Source of the DNA: JAMQPK01 sp963782595
Lineage (GTDB): Bacteria > Acidobacteriota > Vicinamibacteria > Vicinamibacterales > JAMQPK01
Assembly (NCBI GenBank): GCA_963782595.1
Contig: CAWAKJ010000003.1
Coordinates: forward strand, 248,001-312,000
DNA: 64,000 nucleotides
Reading direction: 5' to 3'
In this document: positions 36,522 to 45,428 of the stretch, one piece after another
Layout: each line of letters begins with the position of its first letter
How positions within the stretch are numbered: position 1 is the stretch's first letter
The notes under the pieces: generated by a model
Database searches by the model: none
What the model was told of the DNA's origin: nothing
The model's input: only the letters and a program-made list of their open reading frames with translations
Translations under genes and position numbers: made by a program

Positions 36522-37352
36522 TTACTGTCCGAGCTTCGCGTCGCGCAGTGTCAGGTGGAACGCTCCGACGGCCAACTCTGACTGCACCTGCACGGGCACA
36601 CGGCTGGGCGTATCGCTGATCCAAAGTTGAATCGCCCGGCCGTTCGGCTGGCCGGCGTCGTCGTACAGCATCGTGCGTAGCCGAAATGCCCGGAACGGAC
36701 CAGCCGGCGTCTGCACCGCGTCCATGCCGACCACGCTCACCTGTGCACGATAGGACCGGCCGCCGGTGCTCACCGGGATCGTCTCTTTGCCACCCACCTT
36801 GAGCGGCAGCGAGCGCATGACGTACACGGCCGACAACGCATCCTGGGTGAATGCCGGAACCGCGAATTCGCGCTTGCCATTCTTGGCGGTGACGTTCTCG
36901 AAGGTGGCCTTCCGTGTGGAGTTGTTGAAGGTCGTCACCTTCATCTGATGGCGCTCACCTTCTTCGCTGTACACGCCGGCGCGCTGCGGCAGCAGCGTAT
37001 ACACATCCATCAGGACATCGGCCTTGTAGTAGAGCGTGTACACCTTGGACAGGAGCGGCGCCGGCCGCGCTTCGGCGACGACGTAGTAGGCGACCGAATT
37101 GTAGGAAGGGCGCTTGGCCTGCACCTGCATGGTGACCGTGCCGGCGGTGACATAGCTGGAATACGAGACGTCGTAGGTCAGGAGCTCGCCTGGGCGAAAC
37201 GGCACACGCACTTCGCCCTGCTTGGCAGTGGCTGGCGCTGCCGGCGCTGCCGGCGCCGAGGGCGCCGGGCGTGACGGCCTTCTCGCGGGCTGTCCCAGAA
37301 GGACCTGCCCACCTGCGACGCAGGCGAGCACGAACACGGCAAACCGCTTCAT
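36522..37352 (-). CDS. DUF3108 domain secreted/periplasmic protein
   Basis: 276 aa from ATG 37352 (MKRFAVFVLACVAGGQVLLG signal peptide), then a Pro/Ala-rich spacer (residues 22-43) and a DUF3108 domain: VPFRPGELLTYDVSYSSYVTAG, YYVVAEARPAPLLSKVYTLY, AFTQDALSAVYVMRSLPL. DUF3108 proteins are beta-rich envelope proteins of unknown role. Start and the preceding small gene overlap as ATGA. Exported by prediction; function unknown. Confidence 0.85.
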   Translation of the reverse strand: MKRFAVFVLACVAGGQVLLGQPARRPSRPAPSAPAAPAAPATAKQGEVRVPFRPGELLTYDVSYSSYVTAGTVTMQVQAKRPSYNSVAYYVVAEARPAPLLSKVYTLYYKADVLMDVYTLLPQRAGVYSEEGERHQMKVTTFNNSTRKATFENVTAKNGKREFAVPAFTQDALSAVYVMRSLPLKVGGKETIPVSTGGRSYRAQVSVVGMDAVQTPAGPFRAFRLRTMLYDDAGQPNGRAIQLWISDTPSRVPVQVQSELAVGAFHLTLRDAKLGQ

Positions 37353-37549
37353 CCTACCTTCCAGCCATCGTCCTGCAGCTGACGCATCTGCTCGGCGCAA
37401 CGCTCGATGAGCTCGGTCGGATGCTCGATGCGGTCGACGCGCTTGTGCCCGCTCGTCGAGGTCATGACCAGCAGAAACCCCGTGCCGCTGTCGTCGCGGC
37501 AGATCTCGTAAGTGATCTTTTCGCCGTCGCGGTCAAACAGCCACACCAC
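37349..37549 (-). CDS. small hypothetical protein
   Basis: About 66 aa from one of two adjacent GTG codons (37549 or 37546), beginning VVWLFDRDGEKITYEICRDD and ending QLQDDGWKVG. No membrane helix or known motif. Support comes from position: it sits 20 bp after the glucokinase stop and overlaps the DUF3108 start by ATGA, so the three genes look like one operon. I do not recognise the family. Confidence 0.6.
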   Translation of the reverse strand: MVWLFDRDGEKITYEICRDDSGTGFLLVMTSTSGHKRVDRIEHPTELIERCAEQMRQLQDDGWKVG

Positions 37550-37569
37550 ATGCTTAAAGTACCACAGGA

Positions 37570-38550
37570 CTAGCGACTTGCGACTGCGTGAGCATAGGTT
37601 GCCGCGCCAAGGAGTCCCGCCCCTGGATTCATGATCACTTTCACTGGAATTCGGGAAAGAAGCGTGTCCATAGGTGACTTGTCGAGAAACGACTGCATGA
37701 AAATCGGCCACCGGAGAGCGTCGAGAATCTGCGGGGCGATCCCGCCGCCGACAAACATCCCGCCGGTAGCCATCGCCGTCAGCGCCAGGTTGCCCGCCGC
37801 CGCGCCGTAAGCTGACACGAAGAGTTCGAGTGTGCGACGGCAGTCGGCGCAGCCGCCTTCGAGCGCGCCACGCGAAATCGCGCGAGGCAGATCGGCCATG
37901 GCAGGCGCGGGCGTCAGCGCCGGGCACTGGTGCGGATGCAGCAGTCGATGGATGTGTGCGAGGCCAGGGCCCGATACGACGCGCTCGACATCGACCCGTC
38001 CAAACTCCTTCGCGAGCGCGTTGGCCAGCGCGTACTCGGCGTCGTTGCGCGCGGCAAAGTCGACATGGCCGCCTTCGGATGCCCGAGGGACGAAGCGCCC
38101 GTCGACGTTGGCGACGAGCGCGATGCCGAGGCCGGTTCCGGCCGCAATGACTGCCACGTTGCCTCCAGGGTCGGCCCGGCCCTCGTGCAGCACCTCGAGC
38201 TCGCTCGCGCCGAGAACGGGAACCGACCACGCCAGCGCTTCCAGGTCGTTCAATAGATGCGCGCGGGGAATCGCCATCTCACGGCCAAGCGCCTCGACGT
38301 CGACGATCCAAGGTACGTTGGTGAGCCGTGCGCGCATGCCTTCGATTGGGCCGGCCACACCGAAGCTGGCCGCTTCAATCTGGGATGACGCGGTCGCCGT
38401 ATCGCCGAGAAACTGCTCTGTCAGCGCGCGGAGATGGGGATAGTCGGTCGTACGATACGTACGCGAATCGATCAGCCTCGGGCGAGAAGAATCTCGCGCG
38501 AAGAGTCCGATGAGGGTCTTTGTACCCCCGACGTCGCCGGCGAGCAGCAT
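37570..38550 (-). CDS. glk: glucokinase (Glk family)
   Basis: 326 aa from ATG 38550 (MLLAGDVGGTKTLIGLF, the phosphate-binding loop). Further signatures are FGVAGPIEG, LLNDLEALAWS, AAGTGLGIALV, ASEGGHVDFA and GGMFVGGGIAPQ near the C-terminus. ATP-dependent phosphorylation of glucose to glucose 6-phosphate, cytoplasmic. It could feed the NDP-sugar pool for the upstream glycan locus, but that is only inference. An upstream in-frame start at 38595 is not preferred. Confidence 0.93.
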   Translation of the reverse strand: MLLAGDVGGTKTLIGLFARDSSRPRLIDSRTYRTTDYPHLRALTEQFLGDTATASSQIEAASFGVAGPIEGMRARLTNVPWIVDVEALGREMAIPRAHLLNDLEALAWSVPVLGASELEVLHEGRADPGGNVAVIAAGTGLGIALVANVDGRFVPRASEGGHVDFAARNDAEYALANALAKEFGRVDVERVVSGPGLAHIHRLLHPHQCPALTPAPAMADLPRAISRGALEGGCADCRRTLELFVSAYGAAAGNLALTAMATGGMFVGGGIAPQILDALRWPIFMQSFLDKSPMDTLLSRIPVKVIMNPGAGLLGAATYAHAVASR

Positions 38551-38569
38551 CAGCGGATTGTAACCGGGC

Positions 38570-39700
38570 TTGACATCTCTTCTGGCCTCCTGCATTCTCG
38601 CCGCAACTTTGGCTGCGCAATCTCCCGAGCTTCCGCTCGCCGATCACGTCGTCGTCTTCACCGGCAAACTTTCATCCCTCGGCCGCAAAGAAGCCCAGGC
38701 GCTGGTCATCCGGCTCGGCGGTTCGTCCGCCGACGAAGTCACGGCCAGGACTACGCTCGTTGTCGTGGGCGCGGAGGGATTTCCGGCTTCTGAGAAAAGC
38801 GAGAAACTGCGGAAGGCTGAAGACCTCGGCGTGCGCGTCGTCAGCGAGAACGACTTCTGCCGCATGGCGGGCATTCAACCGCCGGAAGATCTCAAGCAGC
38901 AGTACTACGGCCAGCGCGATCTTCTCAGCATGTACCCGGGGCTGCGCCAGGATCATCTGCGATATCTGCAGAAGTGGGGCTTGATTCGGCCGGTCATGCG
39001 CACTCGTACGGAGATGTACTTTTCGTTTGCCGATCTGCTGGTGATTCGGCAGGTGAGCGCCGATCTCGAGTCCGCACCGTTTCGCGCGATTGTCCGGTCG
39101 CTTCAGTCGGAGCGGAGCGGGCAGTTGACGTTCGATTTCCGCATCGACGCGGAGCCGGCGCGGATCATCAAGTTGACGCGCGCGAAGCCCAAGGAAATCG
39201 GGAAGGAGCCGGGAAGAGACGCGATGGCTGCGATGTCGAGTCCGCAGACGCTCGCGGAGGATTACTTCATCAAGGGATCGTCGCTCGACATGGACGAATC
39301 ACGTCACAACACGGCCGCCACGTGGTACCGCAAGGCGCTCGAGATCGATCCGTATCTGGTGCCGGCGCTCATCAATCTTGCGAACATTCACTACGGCAAG
39401 GACGAGCTGGCCGAAGCGCAGGCGCTCTACGAGCGCGCGATTGGCCTCGATCCGGACTTCTTCGAGGCCCACTTCAACCTCGGCAACATCTACCACGACC
39501 TCGGCCGTTTTCAGGAAGCCGCGTCGTGCTACCGAACGGCGCTCCGCCTGAACGGGCAGTACGCCGACGCGCACTTCTACCTGGCCATTACTCTGGAAAA
39601 GACCGGCCACTCGGCAGAAGCCAAGCCTCACTGGCGTGCGTATCAGCTGCTGTCGCCGAATGGCGAGTGGGTGGAGCTGGCGCGGGAGTTTTCCGAATAG
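38570..39700 (+). CDS. BRCT - MerR-like HTH - TPR fusion protein
   Basis: 376 aa if begun at TTG 38570; a TTG at 38609 would drop a hydrophobic leader and fits a cytoplasmic protein better. BRCT domain at about 25-100 (DHVVVFTGKLSSLGRKEAQ, LGVRVVSENDFCRMAG). MerR-like helix-turn-helix at about 113-162 (DLLSMYPGLRQDHLRYLQKWGLI, then FSFADLLVIRQV). Three or four TPR units from about 245 to 365 (YRKALEIDPYLVPALINLA, YERAIGLDPDFFEAHFNLG). Suggests a regulator or scaffold; partners unknown. Divergent from glk. Confidence 0.85.
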   Translation: MTSLLASCILAATLAAQSPELPLADHVVVFTGKLSSLGRKEAQALVIRLGGSSADEVTARTTLVVVGAEGFPASEKSEKLRKAEDLGVRVVSENDFCRMAGIQPPEDLKQQYYGQRDLLSMYPGLRQDHLRYLQKWGLIRPVMRTRTEMYFSFADLLVIRQVSADLESAPFRAIVRSLQSERSGQLTFDFRIDAEPARIIKLTRAKPKEIGKEPGRDAMAAMSSPQTLAEDYFIKGSSLDMDESRHNTAATWYRKALEIDPYLVPALINLANIHYGKDELAEAQALYERAIGLDPDFFEAHFNLGNIYHDLGRFQEAASCYRTALRLNGQYADAHFYLAITLEKTGHSAEAKPHWRAYQLLSPNGEWVELAREFSE

Positions 39701-39721
39701 GGATCAGTAGTCTTCCGTCAG

Positions 39722-39786
39722 GGCAGATGGCGGATGGCAAATGGCAGACGGGACTCTGTGCCATCATCCATCTGCCCTCTGCCATG
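39722..39786. repeat. inverted 7-nt array (GGCAGAT / CATCTGCC)
   Basis: Left arm GGCAGAT, GGCGGAT, GGCAAAT, GGCAGAC; right arm CCATCATCCATCTGCCCTCTGCCAT is its complement. It lies between the convergent BRCT-TPR gene and the Cys-rich gene and can fold as a bidirectional stem. The unit is the same as in the array at 19132. Confidence 0.85.
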
Positions 39787-39808
39787 ACAGCGTCTCTCGA
39801 GCTCCCGG

Positions 39809-40084
39809 TCAGTACCCGTAGTCATCAGGCGACCGCTTCTTGGGTACTCGCCTGACCTTATAGAACTGACAGTCGGGGCACCAGGCCTCTGGGTCGAAGC
39901 CGGATGTTCCCGCCATCGGCAGTACGTCGCGGTGCGAACAGAAATCGAGCGGATTGCCGTCTTCGGGCTGTTTACGCCAGCGACAGCTGTGATAACGCTG
40001 CACTGCTGCCGACTGCGCCGGCGATTCTTCGGGCGTTTCGAGGGTAATCGGCCTGGAGAGTGGAGAACTGGAATCGTCGAACAT
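39809..40084 (-). CDS. small Cys-rich protein, probable zinc binding
   Basis: 91 aa from ATG 40084 (MFDDSSSPLSRPITLETPEE). The second half has YHSCRWRK, DFCSHRDVLP, and WCPDCQFYKVRRVPKKR, five Cys plus His, suggesting one zinc site and a basic tail suited to RNA or DNA contact. It starts 11 bp after the IF-1-like gene, same strand. Family not recognised. Confidence 0.7.
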   Translation of the reverse strand: MFDDSSSPLSRPITLETPEESPAQSAAVQRYHSCRWRKQPEDGNPLDFCSHRDVLPMAGTSGFDPEAWCPDCQFYKVRRVPKKRSPDDYGY

Positions 40085-40095
40085 GAATTTCTGAC

Positions 40096-40314
40096 CTAAC
40101 GGGCTCGGAATGTGATGATGCCGCGAACGGGATCGTAGGGAGAAACACCCACTGTGACCCGATCGCCCGGAACAACTTTGATCCGGAAACGGCGCATGCG
40201 GCCGCTTAGCTGGGCGAGCACCTCGTGACCGGCGTCGCACTGAACGCGATACAACCCTCCGCTGTGCACCGCCACAACCGTTCCCTGCATGTCGATTAAA
40301 TCGTCTTTGCTCAA
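40096..40314 (-). CDS. infA: translation initiation factor IF-1 (or paralogue)
   Basis: 72 aa from TTG 40314 (LSKDDLIDMQGTVVAVHSGG), the exact usual length of IF-1. An OB fold: GLYRVQCDAGHEVLAQLSGRM, RIKVVPGDRVTVGVSPYDPVRG, ending IITFRAR. It binds the ribosomal A site during initiation. The standard place for infA is after map, just beyond this window, so this copy, far from the ribosomal operon and paired with a Cys-rich gene, may be a second paralogue. TTG start suggests low translation. A 30-bp perfect palindrome lies 48 bp upstream. Confidence 0.88.
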   Translation of the reverse strand: MSKDDLIDMQGTVVAVHSGGLYRVQCDAGHEVLAQLSGRMRRFRIKVVPGDRVTVGVSPYDPVRGIITFRAR

Positions 40315-40361
40315 TCTGGCTCGAAATCCTTTCCGCGGCAGCCGGACCTTCGAGCGACGCA

Positions 40362-40391
40362 GTAGGGCGGGTCTTGCAAGACCCGCCCTAC
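40362..40391. repeat. 30-bp perfect palindrome (GTAGGGCGGGTCTTG|CAAGACCCGCCCTAC)
   Basis: Perfect self-complementary sequence with no loop. An imperfect relative is found at 61123-61157 just before secY. Likely a dispersed REP-like element; here in the leader of the IF-1-like gene. Confidence 0.85.
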
Positions 40392-40444
40392 ATAACGCAC
40401 GGCCTCGATGATGTTGCTCGCAATGATTGTGCCACAAATCGTGG

Positions 40445-42978
40445 CTACTCGCCCAATTTTCGTACAGCTTCTTCGACTTTCGCGGCTGACTCGGCGTAAT
40501 CATCGCCGCTTAATTGCATCGGCGTACCAAACGTTACACTCACGGGTCCCGGCTTCGCCATTTTCCACTTCTGATGCAGCACGCGGTCGATGCCTTCCAG
40601 ACGTACCGGGACAACCGGTACGCCCAGTCGTGCCGCCATCATCCCCACACCAGGACGAAACGGCGCGATCTCGCCGTGATCGGTGCGCTTCCCTTCGGGA
40701 AAGATCAGGACGGAGAAACCACTGCTGATGAGGTCGCCGGCATAACGAAGCGTTTGGCGCGCCCCCGCCTCGCGCTGGGGCAGTGGAAACGTATTGAAGA
40801 ACGCCGAAGAGAGGTAGTACTCGAGGCTCTTGGTCAGCCGTTGCCTGCGGGGTACTGGTCGGGGAAGAAGTGTGCTTTGAAGAATTCCTTGGCCATCGCG
40901 GTTGCGACACGGCGACGCCACCGACCTGGTAGCGCCGCGAGAATCACGGGCACGTCCATGTGGCTCTGATGATTGGCGGCGAAGATGACGGGACCCTGCA
41001 GATGCTGCAGATTCTGCAATCCCCTGACGCTCGTCCAGGCGAAGATCCGCGTCAACGGGAGCAGAAAGCCGGGCTGGCTGATGGCACGAAGGGCGCGAAA
41101 CGGCAGCGAACGGTTCCATGACGGAAAATCCACAGGTTCGGTGGCCGGTTCCGCGGATGCGGGCCCAGCGGCGAGCCGTTCGAGATCGGCGACCGTTGCG
41201 GCGTTCGAGAATGCCCCCTCGTCTATTGTCGTATTGAGGGCCTCTTCGAGCGCCACCATCATCTCGATGCGCTCGAGCGAACTGAGTCCCAACTCCTCGA
41301 GCGTCGCGCCGGCCGGCAATGGGCGGCCCCCGGTAAACCGCGCGATGACTGACTCGACGCTCGTGCCGCGCGACGCTGCGGCCGCGGGCGCCGTGCCCGT
41401 TTGCAGCCAGGCCCGGATCTCGTGGCGCTTCAGTTTCTTCGTACCGTCAGTGCGCGGCAGGTCCGGTCCCGGCCAGATGTGCGCGGCCCGAATGCGCTGA
41501 TGATCTGCAAGCTGCGCGTTTGCCGCTCTCACAACATCTGACGGATTGACGCCTGGCTCGACGACGAGCGCCACCTGAACCCGCTCTTCGCCATTCTGCG
41601 CGACACCCACCGCCGCGGAGTCTTTGACGCCTGGCACGGCATTGACCGCGCGCTCGACATCTTCCGGGAAGACGTTCAGCCCTTCGGGCGTGACGATCAT
41701 CTCTTTCTTGCGCCCGCGGATGAACAAGCGTCCGCTTGCATCGAGCTCGCCGATGTCGCCCGTGTGGAACCAGCCGTCTTCGAACGCGGCGCCCGTCGCT
41801 TCGGGCGCGCCGTAGTAGCCGGTCGTGACATTCTCGCCGCGCACGAGAATCTCCCCGTCGGGTGCGATCCTGATGTCCACGCCGGCGATGGGTTTGCCAA
41901 CCGATCCTTTGCTCGTCGAGAACGGATGATTGAGCGTGACGATTGGCGCCGTCTCAGTGAGCCCGTAGCCCTGCACGACGAGAAATCCGAGACGTCCCCA
42001 GAACCCTTCGAGCGTGGATTCGAGCGGCGCCGCGCCGACGACGAACGACCAGAACTTCCATCCGAACAATCGATGTATCGCGCGATACCGCCACCACCGT
42101 TTCGCCACACCCTCTTTCTGTGGTGGCGCTTCGCGGATTTCGGGATGCAGCCGCGTGACGTGATCGGCGAGCACGTCGAGAATCTTCGGCACCGAGACCA
42201 GCACCGAAATACGGCGCTTCTTGATCTGCGCGACGATTTCGTGCGGGTTGTACCCGCGGATAAATACCACGGTGCCCCCAAGCATCGGCGGCACGAACGC
42301 GGCCATGGCCTGACCGAATAAGTGACTGAGCGGCAACAAGTTAAGGAAACGAATGGGAAAGAAAGGCCAGCCGTACTTCTTGTATTTCCTGACTCCGTTC
42401 TCAACCGGAATGATATTGGCGAGCACGTTGCGGTGCGTAATGACGACACCCTTCGGCTCGGCGGTCGCGCCAGAGGTGAAGATGATCTCGACCGTGTCGT
42501 CGCGCGTCACGGAAACAGGTTTGAACCCCGATGGATCGAGCGCCCGGAAGTCGATGTCGGACAGCTTCCATGCTTGCGGCGAAGCGGTGGCGCTGGTTTG
42601 GTCGTCTGCCATAGCGCCGCGTTTCAAGCCAACGAATTCGACGTCGTCGCCAAGCAGCAGCAACGACGCGCCGACGATGCGCGCGACGTTGGCGAGAAAG
42701 TCGTGCGAGGCGCGGAAATCGATCGGGACCGCGATCGATCCGTTCAGGAGACATCCCCACAGCGCGATGATCCACTCGGGCCGGTTTTCGCTCCAAAAGA
42801 CAACTTTGTCGCCTTTCCCGAGGCCCGCGGATTGCAGGCGCGCGGCAAAGCCGCGCGCCGCGCGCGCCGTCTCCGCGTACGTGTATGATCGCGCTCGAAA
42901 TCCGTCGTCGTAGACGAAAAAAATTCCGCGTCCGCCGGAGACATCGTCGAAAAAATCGAGTAAGGTATCCCGACGCAT
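40445..42978 (-). CDS. AMP-binding ligase / ACP / PlsC acyltransferase fusion, one apparent frameshift
   Basis: Starts at ATG 42978 (MRRDTLLDFFDDVSGG). Residues 1 to about 530 are an acyl-CoA/acyl-ACP ligase: TSGATAEPKG at 168-177, GYGLTETAPI, WFHTGDIGEL, KKEMIVTPEGLNVFP. An acyl carrier domain follows with phosphopantetheine Ser in LGLSSLERIE (about 566). Then a PlsC domain with NHQSHMD (about 669-675). The frame breaks at QYPAGNG; the other frame continues RRQRLTKSLEYYLSSAFFN, LIFPEGKRT, to 40445. One more C in the run at 40849-40852 would restore it. Predicted roughly 845 aa enzyme that activates a fatty acid and esterifies it to a lipid. Divergent from the SDR gene with 27 bp between. Confidence 0.85.
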
Positions 42979-43005
42979 CGACTCAATTATGATGTAGGAA
43001 CCTTC

Positions 43006-43920
43006 ATGCGAATCTTCCTCACAGGCGCGACAGGATACATCGGCTCCGCGGTACTCGATGCCTTGCTGCGTGGCAATCATCAGGTCACCGCGCTCGTGCG
43101 CACGCCGCAGGCTGTCGATGCGCTTGCGTCGCGCGGCGTCACGCCGGTGCTGGGCGATCTGAAGAGCGTGAAGTCGTTCCGCGCGGCTGCTGATGCGCAT
43201 GATGCCTATATCCACACGGCTGCCGAGGCCGGTCCGAATCGCGAAGAGAGCGATTGCCGGGCGATCGAGGCACTGATGAGCGCCGCTACGGTGCGCGCCC
43301 GAACCTCGCCGGTGTCGTTCATCTACACGTCGGGCCTCTGGGTTCTAGGATCGAATGCGCAGCCCATGGACGAGACGGCTCAGCCCAATATTGGCCAGTT
43401 GCTTGGCTGGCGGCCCGCGCACGAAGAGCTCGTGCTGCAGTCGGCGGCGCCGAACCTGCGGACGGCAGTGATCCGCCCGGGTATCGTGTACGGCGGAAAT
43501 CGTGGAATTGTCTCGGATTTATTGAAAAATGCGCTGAACGGCCTGATTCGCGTCATCGGTTCGGGCGAGAATTATTGGCCCTTGGTTTACGACCGCGATC
43601 TGGCCGATCTCTACGTCCGCGTTGCCACGCTGCCCGGCGGGTACGGGGTGTATCACGCAAACGATGAAGGCGACGAGACGGTGAACGCGATTGTCGAGAA
43701 TATCGCCGGTCATCTGTCGATGACGCCCGACGTGCGGCACGTGCCGCTCGAGGAAGCGCGCAAGAAGCTCGGCGCGTATGCAGATGCGCTCTCGCTGAAC
43801 CAGCGCATCCGGGGCCCGCGCGCCCGGTTACTCGGATGGTCGCCGACGCTCCACTCAGTGGGCACGAACGTGCCGCGGCTGCTGGAAGAGTTCCGCCGCG
43901 CCCAAGAGCGCGCGGCCTGA
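43006..43920 (+). CDS. NAD-dependent epimerase/dehydratase family protein (extended SDR)
   Basis: 304 aa. NAD(P)-binding LTGATGYIGSAVLDALL at the N-terminus and a YTSGLWVLG strand. The usual YxxxK is not intact: the place reads GWRPAHEELV, with His and no Tyr/Lys, so catalysis may be atypical or absent. C-terminal NDEGDETVNAIVENIAGHL is typical of the family. Divergent from the acyl ligase fusion. Substrate unknown. Confidence 0.82.
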   Translation: MRIFLTGATGYIGSAVLDALLRGNHQVTALVRTPQAVDALASRGVTPVLGDLKSVKSFRAAADAHDAYIHTAAEAGPNREESDCRAIEALMSAATVRARTSPVSFIYTSGLWVLGSNAQPMDETAQPNIGQLLGWRPAHEELVLQSAAPNLRTAVIRPGIVYGGNRGIVSDLLKNALNGLIRVIGSGENYWPLVYDRDLADLYVRVATLPGGYGVYHANDEGDETVNAIVENIAGHLSMTPDVRHVPLEEARKKLGAYADALSLNQRIRGPRARLLGWSPTLHSVGTNVPRLLEEFRRAQERAA

Positions 43921-43933
43921 TCGGCGTGTCCTG

Positions 43934-44003
43934 GCGCAGAGCCGCAAAGCCGCAGAGAAGTCCTTTTTCTTAGAAACTCGGCGTCTCGGCGTCTCGGCGT
44001 CGA
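43934..44003. repeat. 8-nt arrays (GCAGAGCC and CGGCGTCT)
   Basis: GCAGAGCC/GCAAAGCC/GCAGAGAA followed, after a T-rich spacer, by three copies of CGGCGTCT. It lies between the convergent SDR and nucleotidyltransferase genes; the second array encodes the nucleotidyltransferase C-terminus (SRRRDAETPSF). Confidence 0.85.
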
Positions 44004-45406
44004 GATTCCAAAAGCTGCGAAGCCAGCGCGATCCCGTCTTCTGTCGTTTTGATCTCCCCATCCAGCTGCTTCTCGTAGATCTCTTTCAGCAGCGCGCCCA
44101 TCTCCGGGCCCGGCTTCATGCCCAGCTCGAGTAGATGCCGTCCGAGCAGCAGCGGCTTCGGGGGGCTGCGATCGACGCCGAGTTCGCGCGCACGCGCGAG
44201 AAACCAGTCCATGGCGGTGCAGTCGAAGCTGCCCGTCCGGCCAAGGCAATCCGACTTGGCCAGGCGCGCGAGCAGCTCGAGATTCGCCTTCTGCGCGAGG
44301 CGTCGGAACGCGCCGTCTGTGAGCGTTTCGCGCACCTTATAGAGCATTCCGGGCTTGAGATGGTGCCCGACGAGGCCCAGCACCTGACCGCGAACATCTT
44401 TGCCGTCGAATGAATGGACGTTGAGGCGATCCAGAAATGCCGCGGCCGGGGCTACGCCCTCTTCCTCGTGATTGAGCGAGCGGATGCGCCCGTCGATCAG
44501 TGCCGTTGTCGCGGGCTTGCCGAAATCGTGCGTCACGGCGCCGAGCATGACGATCAATTGATCGGCATGGTCGAGATCGCCGATGCGACGGCGCGCTTCG
44601 TCAATGACCATCAGCGTATGCACCCATACATCGCCTTCAGGGTGCCACTCGGGCTCCTGCTCGCAGCCGACGAGAGCCTTCAGCTCGGGGAACAGCTGGT
44701 CAATCACACCGAGCTCGAGCGCGAGCGCAAAGCCGATCGACGGCCGCTCGGCGCGTAGCAGGAGTTTTTCGATCTCTCCCCAGATTCGCTCGGGCGGCAA
44801 ATCATCGAGGCGGATCGAGCGGCACAGTGCGTTCGTCCCTTCGTCGAGTTCCAGCTCGAAGCGCGCGGCGAACTGAAGCGCGCGCAACACCCGAAGGCTG
44901 TCGTCGCCGAATGTCGCTGCGTCGACCGCTCTCAGGATTTTCCTGTCGAGATCTTGCTGACCGTGGAAAGGATCCTCGAGTGCGCCTGTGAGCGGATCCC
45001 ACGAGATGGCGTTGATCGTGAAATCGCGGCGCCGCGCCGCCTCTACGATCGACATCGAGGGGTCGCCTTCGACGAGAAAGCCTTTGTGTCCGGGTCCCGA
45101 TTTCGACTCGCGCCGCGGCAGTCCGATGTCGATCGTGCCAATTTTGTAGACGGGAAAACTCTGGCCGATGGGTTCAACCTTGCCGAAAGGCGCGAGCAAC
45201 GATGGAAGCTCGCCGGCGGGGATGCCGAAGACTTCCATGTCGAGGTCCTTGCTTGCCTCCGCCTGTCCGCTGTCACGCCCCTGGGCGCGAAGCCGGAGCA
45301 GCCGATCGCGCACCCATCCGCCGACGACCAGCGCACGGCCGCCGCGGTCGCGCACGACGTGCGCGATTTCCGCCGCCAGAAAGGCTCCCGGAGCCTTTTC
45401 GTCCAT
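43970..45406 (-). CDS. CCA tRNA nucleotidyltransferase / poly(A) polymerase family with HD domain
   Basis: 478 aa from ATG 45406 (MDEKAPGAFLAAEIAHVV). Earlier in-frame starts at 45430 and 45469 would overlap the divergent TolB-like start. The head domain has VVGGWVRDRLL and KDLDMEVFG (the two metal Asp), then RRRDFTINAISWDP and FGDDSLRVLRALQFAARF. An HD phosphohydrolase domain follows (HTLMVIDEARR, TLMLGAVTHDFGKP-like, HEEEG). Adds CCA to tRNA 3' ends and may hydrolyse 2',3'-cyclic phosphates. The last dozen residues come from an octamer array, so the original end was probably shorter. Confidence 0.9.
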   Translation of the reverse strand: MDEKAPGAFLAAEIAHVVRDRGGRALVVGGWVRDRLLRLRAQGRDSGQAEASKDLDMEVFGIPAGELPSLLAPFGKVEPIGQSFPVYKIGTIDIGLPRRESKSGPGHKGFLVEGDPSMSIVEAARRRDFTINAISWDPLTGALEDPFHGQQDLDRKILRAVDAATFGDDSLRVLRALQFAARFELELDEGTNALCRSIRLDDLPPERIWGEIEKLLLRAERPSIGFALALELGVIDQLFPELKALVGCEQEPEWHPEGDVWVHTLMVIDEARRRIGDLDHADQLIVMLGAVTHDFGKPATTALIDGRIRSLNHEEEGVAPAAAFLDRLNVHSFDGKDVRGQVLGLVGHHLKPGMLYKVRETLTDGAFRRLAQKANLELLARLAKSDCLGRTGSFDCTAMDWFLARARELGVDRSPPKPLLLGRHLLELGMKPGPEMGALLKEIYEKQLDGEIKTTEDGIALASQLLESRRRDAETPSF

Positions 45407-45428
45407 TTCGAGATGATAATGGCGAATC

